From a bacterium (GTDB taxonomy: Bacteria; Bacillota; Clostridia; Oscillospirales; Ruminococcaceae), in contig SFVK01000006.1 in NCBI GenBank assembly GCA_004561545.1, forward strand, positions 62,001-126,000: DNA of 64,000 nucleotides. The letters run 5' to 3'. Positions 1 through 7,609 of the stretch are shown here, piece after piece (positions within the stretch are counted from its first letter, which is position 1; each line of letters starts with the position of its first letter). Under the pieces are notes generated by a model. That model was not told the DNA's origin, ran no database searches, and saw nothing but the letters and a program-made list of their open reading frames with translations. A program made the translations under genes and the position numbers.

Positions 1-1903
1 CAGCCTGAATTCCAGCGTGGTGCCGGTGGAGAAGGACGGCGTCAAGTTCAACCTGATCGACGTTCCCGGCCTGTTTGACTTTGAGACCGGCGCCGCCGAG
101 GGCGCCATGGCCGCCGAGAGTGTGCTGATCTGTGTCTCGGGCCGCTCCGGCGTCACCGTGGGCGCCGAGAAGGCCTACAAACTGGCCCTCAAAAACAACA
201 AGGCGCGGATGGTCTTTGTGACCAAGACCGACCTGGAGAACTCTGACTACTTCAAGATTCTGGAACAGCTCAAAATCAAGTTCGGTCCCTCCATCTGCCC
301 CTGCGTGGTGCCGGTCCGCCTGGACGACGGCACCGTCGCCTACATCAACCTGTTCAGCCAGAAGGCGTTCAAATACGAGAGCGGCCGCCAGATCCAGATT
401 GATCTGCCCGACATTGGCCACCGCTTCGAGGGCCTGATCCAGGCCATGAACGAGGCCATCGCCGAGACCGACGAGGCACTGATGGAAAAGTTCTTTGAGG
501 GCGAGTCGTTCACCACCGAGGAGATTGTGGCCGGCATGGCGGCCGGTGTGCGCAGCGGCCAGATCACGCCGGTGTTCTGCGGCAGCGCCGTCAACCAGCA
601 GGCTTTGGATATGCTGCTGTACAACATGAAGGAGCTGCTTCCCGCCCCCGACGCTGCCCCCGTGGTGGCCGAGGACGCCGGCGGCGCCCCTGTGGAGATC
701 GCCGTGGACCCCGCCGCCCCGGTCTGCGCTTATGTGTTCAAGACGGTGGCCGATCCCTTTGTGGGCAAACTGAGCTACATCAAGGTGCTGTCCGGTAAGC
801 TGAGCGCCACCAGCAGCGTCATCAACGCCCGCACGGGCCAGCCCGAGCGCCTGGGCAAGACGCTGACCATCTGCGGCAAAAAGCAGACGGACACCGCCGC
901 CATCGGCGCGGGCGACATCGGCGCCGTGGCCAAGCTGGCCACCGCCAAAACCGGCGATACCCTGTGTGATCCCGCCCGGGTGGTCAGCCTGCCGCTGCCC
1001 ACCTATCCGGTGGCCTGCTACCGCATGGCCGTCCGCGTGGCCAAAAAGGGCGACGAGGGCAAGGTTTCCGGCGCGCTGGCCCGCCTGATGGAGGAAGATC
1101 CCGCCATCCAGTTCACCGTGGACCCCGAGACCAAGCAGCAGGTCATCAGCGGCCTTGGCCCCCAGCATCTGGAAGTGGCCGTGGCCAAGCTGAAGAACAA
1201 GTTTGGCGTCGAGATCACGCTGGAAGCGCCCCGTGTGCCCTACCGCGAGTCCATCCGCAAGAGCTGCAAGGCCCAGGGCCGCCACAAAAAGCAGACCGGC
1301 GGCCACGGCCAGTTCGGCGATGTCTGGATTCAGTTCGAGCCCATCGACGGCGACGACATCGTCTTTGAGGAGAACGTGTTCGGCGGCAGCGTGCCCAAGA
1401 ACTTCTTCCCCGCTGTCGAGAAGGGCGTCCGCCAGGCCGCGCAGCACGGCGTGCTGGCGGGATATCCCATGGTGGGCCTGAAGGCTACCCTGCTGGACGG
1501 CAGCTATCACCCCGTGGACTCCAGCGAAATGGCCTTTATCATGGCGGCCAAGCTGAGCTATAAGGCGGCCATCCCCGAGGCCGGCCCCGTTCTGCTGGAG
1601 CCCATCGGCACCCTGAAAGCCCACGTCCCGGCGGACAGCACCGGCGACGTGATGGGCGAGGTCACCAAGCGCCGCGGCCGCGTTCTGGGCATGAGCCCCG
1701 ACGAGGACGGCGAGCAGGTGGTGGAAGCCGAGGTGCCCATGAGCGAGATGCAGGATTTCACCACCTTCCTGCGTCAGCTGACTCAGGGCCGCGGCTGGTT
1801 CACCTTTGATTTCGTCCGCTATGAGACGCTGCCCCAGATGCTGGAAGCCAAGGTCATCGAGCAGGCCAAGGCACTGGGCAACTTTGCCGAGGAGGACGCA
1901 TAA
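1..1903 (+). CDS. EF-G-like translation GTPase, 5' truncated by the window edge
   Basis: The reading frame is open to the first base, so the N-terminus with the Walker A (G1) motif is missing. What remains, about 634 residues, has the G3 motif as IDVPG near residue 20 and G4 as TKTD near residue 74. The usual EF-G domain order follows (GTPase, domain II, III, IV, V), with the GGHGQFGD segment typical of EF-G domain IV. EF-G drives ribosomal translocation with GTP. The wording NLIDVPGLFDF, in place of DTPGH, fits the divergent EF-G-like paralogues of Clostridia rather than the housekeeping FusA or the Tet(M) protection proteins. The role of these paralogues is not well established. No operon partner is visible downstream; the gene ends just before a hairpin at 1924. 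Confidence 0.9.
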   Translation, partial: SLNSSVVPVEKDGVKFNLIDVPGLFDFETGAAEGAMAAESVLICVSGRSGVTVGAEKAYKLALKNNKARMVFVTKTDLENSDYFKILEQLKIKFGPSICPCVVPVRLDDGTVAYINLFSQKAFKYESGRQIQIDLPDIGHRFEGLIQAMNEAIAETDEALMEKFFEGESFTTEEIVAGMAAGVRSGQITPVFCGSAVNQQALDMLLYNMKELLPAPDAAPVVAEDAGGAPVEIAVDPAAPVCAYVFKTVADPFVGKLSYIKVLSGKLSATSSVINARTGQPERLGKTLTICGKKQTDTAAIGAGDIGAVAKLATAKTGDTLCDPARVVSLPLPTYPVACYRMAVRVAKKGDEGKVSGALARLMEEDPAIQFTVDPETKQQVISGLGPQHLEVAVAKLKNKFGVEITLEAPRVPYRESIRKSCKAQGRHKKQTGGHGQFGDVWIQFEPIDGDDIVFEENVFGGSVPKNFFPAVEKGVRQAAQHGVLAGYPMVGLKATLLDGSYHPVDSSEMAFIMAAKLSYKAAIPEAGPVLLEPIGTLKAHVPADSTGDVMGEVTKRRGRVLGMSPDEDGEQVVEAEVPMSEMQDFTTFLRQLTQGRGWFTFDFVRYETLPQMLEAKVIEQAKALGNFAEEDA

Positions 1904-1923
1904 CCGCCGTTTTTTAAAATGAC

Positions 1924-1953
1924 AGAGGGCGCAGCCGGCTGGCTGCGCCCTCT
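1924..1953 (+). terminator. Strong hairpin after the EF-G-like gene
   Basis: Perfect 13-bp arms (1924-1936 AGAGGGCGCAGCC and 1941-1953) enclose a 4-base loop. It sits 20 bases after the EF-G-like stop. There is no T-run afterwards, so it may be a weak terminator or an mRNA-end hairpin. Confidence 0.6.
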
Positions 1954-2163
1954 CAGATTGTCGAAAAAGTCAAAATCCGTCACCATCGGCGGACCTGCGC
2001 CGACGATGGTGACACCGACAGGGAAATTTTGCGGGAAATTGTGTGCGAGGAGCGAAGGGGAACCGGACGGTTAGGCGAAGCCGTGCCGGACGGGTCCCCC
2101 TTTTGCAGCGTGTCGGGTTTTCCCGACACGCTGAGAGGGCGCAGCCAGCCGGCTGCGCCCTCT
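1924..2163. repeat. Intergenic hairpin repeat (same hairpin twice)
   Basis: The 298-base gap between the EF-G-like gene and the convergent DUF3048 gene has no convincing ORF. The 13-bp-arm hairpin at 1924-1953 recurs at 2134-2163, with the same arms and a different loop. Between them are an imperfect stem at about 1979-2013 (GTCACCATCG paired with CGATGGTGAC) and a perfect 12-bp hairpin at 2106-2133 with loop TTTT. The block reads as a small interspersed palindromic element or a double bidirectional terminator. Confidence 0.6.
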
Positions 2164-2201
2164 GTTTCCTGTTTGATTCCGGGGGATGTCAGGCAATGCC
2201 T

Positions 2202-3605
2202 TTACTCCGCCGGGGGATCTTGGGTGTTTGGGGTGTTTTGTTCGCCCTCGCCGGCGCTCTGTTCCTGCAGGGCATTCAGTTCCGCCTGGGCGGCATCAAA
2301 GGCGGCCTGGGCGTCCGCCACCGCCTGGGCAGCGGGGCCGTCGTCGCTGGCGTCCGGGGTGGCGGCCGCCTCCTGCCGGGCCTGCTGAAGCCGCTCCAGC
2401 TCGGCGCGGCATTGCTCCAGCCGGTCGCTGGCCTGCTGCAGTTCCAGCTCTTTGCGCTGGGCTTGCTCCGCCGCGGCGGCCACCTCATCGGGGATGCCGC
2501 TTTCCAGCAGCGCGGGCTTCTCCGGCAGCGTCTGCTCATTGCCGTCGGCGTCCACCAGCCGCAGGCTCTGGCCGTAGTAGCCGCCCCAGATGGCAACAAA
2601 GCTCTTGCCGGGGCAGACCGTCAGGGTGTGGCCCTGGCTGTCGGTCAGGCTCAGCGGCGCGGTGGCGTCCCCCTTGGTCCAGTGGATCTGTTCCCAGCCG
2701 CCGCCGGTCAGGTAGAGCCCGGTGCCGCCCGTCATGTCATACTGGCGGGTCACGCCGTCGTCCTTGACGCCGGAGGAGGCGTACAGCACAAACACATTGG
2801 TAAAGGCCGCCTGTTCCCCGCTGCCCGCATCCATCATGGGGGAGCCGTCGGCGTTGTTTTTCAGGTAAAGGCCGATCTCGGGGGAATAGACCAGCTCCTC
2901 GGTATCCTGATCCGAGAAGGTGATCAGAAGGCTCTTGGCATTGCAGGTCTCGGGCGCGGGGCGCTCGCCGAACTGGAACAGCGTCATGTTGGCGCCCTCG
3001 GTCCCGGTCCCATAGCCGGACAACCCGCCGGCGATGAGGTCGCCGGTGGTGTACCAGCAGTTTTCCTGCCGGAAGCCCACCGCCGCCCGGTCCCCGTCAA
3101 AGGCAAAGCCCGCCGTGCCGATGTGATAGCCGTCCAGATCCTGATAGGTCAGGGCGTTGAGCAGGTTGGAAGCATAGATGCTCTTGTCAATGTGGACCGG
3201 GATGGCGTTGAGCGGCAGAACCATCTGCAGGGGCAGGTCCCGCCCCGGCCCCACCGGCCCGGCCTTTTGCACATCGCAGGCGCGGGCAAAAACGGCGGTC
3301 AGCCCGGCGGTCTTGCCCTCGGTCACCGCCTCAATGAGCACATCGGCGCCCGCAACGCCCCACTGGGGAATCGCGCCGTCCCCGGTGCGGATGCTCACCG
3401 CCACGGGGCGCTGGTTGGCGTAGCCCTCCCCCTGCTCCCCGGTCAGCGGGTTGTTGACCGGCGCGGGGGTGGGCGTGGGGGTGGGTTCGGCGGTGGGGGT
3501 GGCCGTTGGGGTGGCCGTGGGCTGGGGCGTCCCGGTTCCCCGGGCGCAGCCAGCCAGCAGTGCGGCGGCCAGAACAAGGGCCGTCAATGCCTGCAAACGC
3601 TTCAT
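2202..3605 (-). CDS. DUF3048 (YerB-like) lipoprotein
   Basis: 467 aa. The start is the ATG at 3603-3605, preceded by AAGGAAAGAG. The protein begins with a lipoprotein signal peptide ending LLAGC, with lipidated Cys20, followed by a Thr/Pro-rich linker (about residues 25-50). The body matches the DUF3048/YerB pattern (NPLTGE near the start, then two beta-rich halves). The C-terminal third is Ala/Gln/Glu-rich and probably helical or coiled-coil (about residues 370-465). It is expected on the outer face of the membrane. The biochemical role of YerB proteins is unknown; a cell-envelope role is inferred only from location. A second DUF3048 gene lies directly upstream on the same strand. Confidence 0.88.
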   Translation of the reverse strand: MKRLQALTALVLAAALLAGCARGTGTPQPTATPTATPTAEPTPTPTPAPVNNPLTGEQGEGYANQRPVAVSIRTGDGAIPQWGVAGADVLIEAVTEGKTAGLTAVFARACDVQKAGPVGPGRDLPLQMVLPLNAIPVHIDKSIYASNLLNALTYQDLDGYHIGTAGFAFDGDRAAVGFRQENCWYTTGDLIAGGLSGYGTGTEGANMTLFQFGERPAPETCNAKSLLITFSDQDTEELVYSPEIGLYLKNNADGSPMMDAGSGEQAAFTNVFVLYASSGVKDDGVTRQYDMTGGTGLYLTGGGWEQIHWTKGDATAPLSLTDSQGHTLTVCPGKSFVAIWGGYYGQSLRLVDADGNEQTLPEKPALLESGIPDEVAAAAEQAQRKELELQQASDRLEQCRAELERLQQARQEAAATPDASDDGPAAQAVADAQAAFDAAQAELNALQEQSAGEGEQNTPNTQDPPAE

Positions 3606-3709
3606 AGATAAACTCTCTTTCCTTACGGGTGCTGTGAGAAAAGTGCCCGCCCCAGCACGGGCGGGCACAGGGAAACGCAGTTGGAACCGGCGCGCTGCCG
3701 CGGGCGCCG

Positions 3710-5044
3710 TCAGCCCTCGCTGCCGCGGGCCGCGTTGGTCAGGTCGTCGGTGGAGACGTTCAGGCTCTCGCCTTCCTTGGCGTCCGCGTCGATGGAGGTG
3801 TTGCTGGCCGAGACGGTGGCGGCATCCAGGTCAAAGTCCGCCAGCAGGCCGGACTTGAAGTTGATGGCCTCGTCCACATCCACAATGGAGACATAGCTCT
3901 TGCCGATGTTGATCTCGCAGGGGGTGTCGCTGCACTGGCCGTTTTCGTCCAGATAGTACAGCCGCAGGGCCTCCAGCGGGGTGCCCTTCTGCCAGTAAAT
4001 CTTTTCGCACTTGCCGCCGTAGCAGTAATAACCGATGCCGCCCCAGCTGTATTCGGCGTATTGCAGATCCTTGGCCTCATGGCCGGGGTAGGTGTGAATG
4101 TCGGTGAACAGCACAATGACGTTGGGGAACTGCAGCTGGTAGTCGTTGTACTCCTCATCCACGGTGTCGCGCCAGTTGCCCGAGAAGTTCTGCTGCATCA
4201 GGTAGACATTGTTGGCGCTGTCATACAGGAAGCGGGTCTTGTAGGAGGCGCTGTGGCTGATCTCCACATACTCGCCGTCGCTGACCACCGGGCCGTCCTT
4301 GGTGGTCAGGGCGGAGTCGGGGGAGTTGGCCAGGTCGCGCACCGGGTTGTCCTGCCGGTAATCCACAAAGTTAAAGAAGGTGGAGTTGTAGGTGCGGTTC
4401 ATATCCACATCCATGTCCTCAATATACTTGGCGATGTTCTCGCCGCTGGTATACATGGTGTGTTCCTTGGCCAGACCGTTGCCGTAACTCTGGCCGCGCC
4501 AGTTGACACGGTTGTAGTCGCGGTAGCCGTTGGCGCCGTTATTATTGTTCAGGTTGCCATAGTCATAATCCAGCGCATACTGCTTCATGACAACGCTCTC
4601 GCCCTCATGGACATAGAGCGCCTGCCAGGGCAGAATCAGGCGGAAGAACTGGTCGCGGCCGGAGCGGACGGGGCCAATCTCCTCAATGTCGTGGTAGTCA
4701 TTAAAGACCGGCATAAAGCGGGTGATGCCGCCCTCAACCTTGATTTCAAAGAGCATCTGCGCGCGGGAAAGTCCGCGCTGCGGGCGGGCATCCACAAGGT
4801 TGTTCACCATGACGGCGGTGATGCGCTGACCCTCGGGGTAATCGTCGCCCTTGGGCTCGCCGGTGAGGACGTTGGCCTCATAGGGGGGCAGCGTGGGGGT
4901 CGGTTCGGGGGTCGGCTCGGCGGCGGTGCTGCTCGCCGCCGGGGAAGAGGGACCCGATGCGGTGGTTTCTTCGCTCTTTTTGCAGGCGGCGAGCACAACG
5001 CAGGCCGCAAGCACCGCCAGAATGCATACAAAATAACGTTTCAT
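3710..5044 (-). CDS. DUF3048 (YerB-like) lipoprotein, second copy
   Basis: 444 aa. The ATG at 5042-5044 has AAAGGAAAG upstream and a signal peptide follows at once, so longer upstream starts are not used. The lipobox is VLAAC with Cys21. A Ser/Ala/Pro/Thr linker (about residues 25-50) leads to the DUF3048 body containing NVLTGEPKG and GPVRSGRDQF, the latter a typical family segment (compare GPVGPGRD in the neighbour). The two lipoproteins share layout but differ strongly in sequence, so they are an old tandem pair, not a recent duplication. The promoter at 5100-5128 probably serves both. Confidence 0.88.
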   Translation of the reverse strand: MKRYFVCILAVLAACVVLAACKKSEETTASGPSSPAASSTAAEPTPEPTPTLPPYEANVLTGEPKGDDYPEGQRITAVMVNNLVDARPQRGLSRAQMLFEIKVEGGITRFMPVFNDYHDIEEIGPVRSGRDQFFRLILPWQALYVHEGESVVMKQYALDYDYGNLNNNNGANGYRDYNRVNWRGQSYGNGLAKEHTMYTSGENIAKYIEDMDVDMNRTYNSTFFNFVDYRQDNPVRDLANSPDSALTTKDGPVVSDGEYVEISHSASYKTRFLYDSANNVYLMQQNFSGNWRDTVDEEYNDYQLQFPNVIVLFTDIHTYPGHEAKDLQYAEYSWGGIGYYCYGGKCEKIYWQKGTPLEALRLYYLDENGQCSDTPCEINIGKSYVSIVDVDEAINFKSGLLADFDLDAATVSASNTSIDADAKEGESLNVSTDDLTNAARGSEG

Positions 5045-5099
5045 CCATGCTTTCCTTTCTGTTCCGTGGCCGCAGGGCAGCGGTGATTGATTTGATTTC

Positions 5100-5128
5100 A
5101 TTTTACTTGTTTTACCGCGTTTTGTAAA
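5100..5128 (-). promoter_or_regulatory. Sigma-A-type promoter for the DUF3048 pair
   Basis: On the minus strand: TTTACA (5123-5128), 17-bp spacer, TAAAAT (5100-5105), about 55 bases before the 5044 start codon. Confidence 0.7.
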
Positions 5129-5185
5129 GGTCTCCCGCTGTAAATTTACACAAGGAAATTTTCCCCGTCCACCGCCGCTTTCCCA

Positions 5186-5214
5186 TTGCCCCCGCGCGCC
5201 GGAAATGCTATAAT
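5186..5214 (+). promoter_or_regulatory. Promoter for the DUF624-like gene
   Basis: TTGCCC (5186-5191), 17 bp, TATAAT (5209-5214) with an extended -10 TGC just before it. It lies 70 bases upstream of the start codon at 5285 and is divergent from the DUF3048 promoter. Confidence 0.7.
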
Positions 5215-5284
5215 AAGGGACAGACCTGTTCATCCAGGCACCGGGCAGACGGTTCTGCCCTGCCAAAACATAAGGAGAGTTATC

Positions 5285-6184
5285 ATGGGACTGTTTTCAT
5301 CTGACCGGTATTCCCGCCCGGGTCCGGGCGTCAACCCCGACACGCCGCGCAAAAAGGGCATGGCCCGCCTGCTGGAAATTCTGGGCCGGGATCTGTGGAG
5401 CTTTTTCTGCGCGGGGCTGCTGGCCTTTGCGGGGATGCTGCCCTTTGTTCTGGGCATGGTGCTGGCGGTCACCTCCCACGCGGTGCTGCTGGTGGTCCTT
5501 GCCGGGGTTGTGGGCGGCATGATCGCCATGCCCGAGCTGGTGGCCATGGCGGACACCGTCCTGCGCAGTTTGCGGGACGAGCCGGGCTATTGGTGGCAGA
5601 CCTACCGCCGGGTGTGGAAACGCAACCTGAAAGAGAGTCTGCTCCCCGGCGCCATTGCCGGTGTGGTGTTCGGCATCCAGATTTTCACCCTGTTCCACCT
5701 GCCGGACCTGAACGCCACGGTGGTCACCTGGGTGATGCTGCTGGTCAGCCTGATCCTGACGCTGGGCCTGTTCAGCTACCTTCTGCCCCAGATTGCCCTG
5801 CTGGATCTGCCGTTCTTTGGCATTGTGAAAAACAGTGCGCTGCTGTTCCTGGGGTACCTGCCCCGCAGCGCCGGGGCGGTGCTCATTCAGCTGGTGTACT
5901 GGGCGCTGATTCTGCTCTTTTTCCCGCTGACGCTGTACATTCTGCCCCTGACCAGCGTGTGGGTGCCGCTGGTGCCCTCGCTGCTGTGCATCTACCCCGC
6001 GCTGAACAAGAGCTTTGACATCGAAAAGACCATCACCAAAATGCGGGAGGATCATCTTCAGCAAGCCCTTGCCCGCGACGCCGCATCGGAATCCGCCCCT
6101 GAGCCCTGGCCCCCCGCCCCGGCCGCGGCCGAACCGCAGGACGCCGAACCGCAGGATTCCACCGACACAACGGCCGACCGGTAA
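5285..6184 (+). CDS. DUF624 (YesL)-like polytopic membrane protein
   Basis: 299 aa. The ATG at 5285 follows TAAGGAGAG. About six hydrophobic segments are visible (roughly residues 35-60, 60-80, 118-140, 145-170, 185-210, 215-240). The hydrophilic, Pro/Ala/Glu-rich C-terminal tail (about residues 260-299) looks disordered. The arrangement and the N-terminal GRDLWSFFCAGLL segment resemble YesL/DUF624 proteins, which often sit near carbohydrate transporters; the function is unknown. Family assignment is by pattern only, so an unrelated integral membrane protein is possible. The gene stands alone and ends at a bidirectional terminator. Confidence 0.7.
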   Translation: MGLFSSDRYSRPGPGVNPDTPRKKGMARLLEILGRDLWSFFCAGLLAFAGMLPFVLGMVLAVTSHAVLLVVLAGVVGGMIAMPELVAMADTVLRSLRDEPGYWWQTYRRVWKRNLKESLLPGAIAGVVFGIQIFTLFHLPDLNATVVTWVMLLVSLILTLGLFSYLLPQIALLDLPFFGIVKNSALLFLGYLPRSAGAVLIQLVYWALILLFFPLTLYILPLTSVWVPLVPSLLCIYPALNKSFDIEKTITKMREDHLQQALARDAASESAPEPWPPAPAAAEPQDAEPQDSTDTTADR

Positions 6185-6207
6185 CCGGCCGCTTCCGCCA
6201 AAAAACA

Positions 6208-6248
6208 AGCACGCGCCTTTCACACCGGGAAAGGCGCGTGCTGTTTTT
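6208..6248. terminator. Bidirectional intrinsic terminator
   Basis: Perfect 14-bp arms (6208-6221 and 6229-6242) with a 7-base loop are flanked by TTTTT on the plus side (6244-6248) and AAAAAA on the other. It serves both the DUF624-like gene and the convergent chromate transporter pair. Confidence 0.9.
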
Positions 6249-6269
6249 ATGGGTTTGTGCGGGCGGCTT

Positions 6270-6821
6270 TTACATTCCGGCCAGGATGCCCGCCAGGGCG
6301 GACAGGCCAATCCAGACGATGGGATGCAGTTTTTTGGTCTGCGGCACCCAGTGGGTCAGCACAATCAGCACCCCGGCCAGCGCCAGGCCGATCCAGTTGA
6401 AGCCGGCCCCGGCGGCGGGGGTGAAGGTTTCCAGCACAACGCTGAGGCCCGCCGCCGCGATGAGCGCCACCGAGGCAGGGCGCAGGCAGCGGAACACCGA
6501 TTCCACATATTTGTTGTGGCGGAAGGCGTTGAGGATGGTGGCCACAATCAGAATAATGATGATGGAAGGGCAGACCAGCCCCAGGGTGGCCACAATGGCG
6601 CCCGGCACCCCGGCCACCGTAAAGCCCACATAGGTTGCCGTGTTGACGCCGATGGGGCCGGGGGTGGACTCCGAGACGGCCAGCATATCCATGAGCTGGC
6701 TCTGGGTGTACCACCCGGTTTTATCCGCCAAAGCGGAAAGGAAGGGCAGCGTGGCCAGCCCCCCGCCCACGGCGAAGAGGCCGGTCTTGAAAAACTCATA
6801 GAACAGACGAAGCAGGATCAT
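6270..6821 (-). CDS. Chromate transporter, half-size subunit B
   Basis: 183 aa, one CHR domain. The N-terminal FFKTGLFAVGGGLATLPFL segment carries the family's GxxxFGGG-type motif. Short CHR proteins carry half of the full ChrA domain set and usually work as pairs; this gene overlaps the preceding one by four bases (ATGA at 6818-6821), which supports a heteromeric transporter in the cell membrane. The family is known for chromate or sulfate anion transport, but in gut Firmicutes the true substrate is uncertain. Confidence 0.9.
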   Translation of the reverse strand: MILLRLFYEFFKTGLFAVGGGLATLPFLSALADKTGWYTQSQLMDMLAVSESTPGPIGVNTATYVGFTVAGVPGAIVATLGLVCPSIIIILIVATILNAFRHNKYVESVFRCLRPASVALIAAAGLSVVLETFTPAAGAGFNWIGLALAGVLIVLTHWVPQTKKLHPIVWIGLSALAGILAGM

Positions 6822-7369
6822 TGTTTGCCCTCCTTCCGCGCGCTCACCAGGACCAGGCCCACGCCCAGCAGACCGGCGGCAAGCACAAAGACCACCGGCG
6901 ACCAGTCAAACAGCACCGAGCAGGCCAGAACGGCCGCAAAGATGGCCAGCGTCAGCCGGTCTTTGACGGCGCTCTTCCACAGCTTGAGCACCGAGTTGAG
7001 GATCAGCACGCAGACACAGACCCGGATGCCGGCGAAGGCGCTTTTAACCACCGGCAGATCGGCAAAATTGGTGATCAGCCCCGCCAGCAGCGTGATAATG
7101 ATGATGGAAGGGGTGACCACGCCCAGCGTGGTGACGACCCCGCCAAGGTTGCCGGCATATTTTTTGCCGATGAAGGTGGCCGTGTTGACGGCGATGACGC
7201 CGGGCGTACACTGACCGATGGCAAAGTAATCGGCAATCTCCTCCTCGGTGGCCCAGTGCTTGTTCTCCACCACCTCGCGCTGCAAAATGGGCAGCATGGC
7301 GTAGCCGCCGCCAAAGGTCATGACCCCGACCTTGGCGAAGGTCAGATACATTTCCAGTAATTGATTCAT
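6818..7369 (-). CDS. Chromate transporter, half-size subunit A
   Basis: 183 aa. The ATG at 7367-7369 has a strong GAGGAAATGGA site upstream. The protein opens with FAKVGVMTFGGGYAMLPIL, the CHR signature, then five to six membrane segments. It is the promoter-proximal member of a two-gene unit with its overlapping partner downstream. No regulator (ChrB type) is beside it, which argues against a dedicated chromate-resistance cassette. Confidence 0.9.
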   Translation of the reverse strand: MNQLLEMYLTFAKVGVMTFGGGYAMLPILQREVVENKHWATEEEIADYFAIGQCTPGVIAVNTATFIGKKYAGNLGGVVTTLGVVTPSIIIITLLAGLITNFADLPVVKSAFAGIRVCVCVLILNSVLKLWKSAVKDRLTLAIFAAVLACSVLFDWSPVVFVLAAGLLGVGLVLVSARKEGKQ

Positions 7370-7541
7370 TCCATTTCCTCCCCGGGGCCCTGTGCGCAGG
7401 CGCCCTTGTTACAGAATAACACATCCCCCGCATTTTGCAAGGGCCGGGGCGCAGAAATCCTGCCGCCCGCCCCGGTCCGTCCAGGCCCTCTTGCAGGAAA
7501 ATCTACCCAGAAAAGCACCCTGTATCTCAGCATTTTGTCCC

Positions 7542-7570
7542 TTGACGCTGCCGGGCAGGGCAGGTACAAT
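7542..7570 (+). promoter_or_regulatory. Promoter of fbp
   Basis: TTGACG (7542-7547), 17-bp spacer, TACAAT (7565-7570), 40 bases before the start codon at 7610. Confidence 0.8.
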
Positions 7571-7609
7571 AGGAAGAAAGAACCGTTCCGGAAGGAGGCG
7601 TTTGATTCC

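Noticed and set aside
1..1903. Tet(M)/Tet(O)-type ribosomal protection gene
   Set aside because: Switch II reads DVPGLFDF and not the DTPGH form of Tet(M) and EF-G proper; the sequence agrees with the EF-G-like paralogue group.
6270..7369. Chromate resistance cassette
   Set aside because: Only the paired half-size transporter genes are present, without chrB or other resistance genes; the true anion is unknown.
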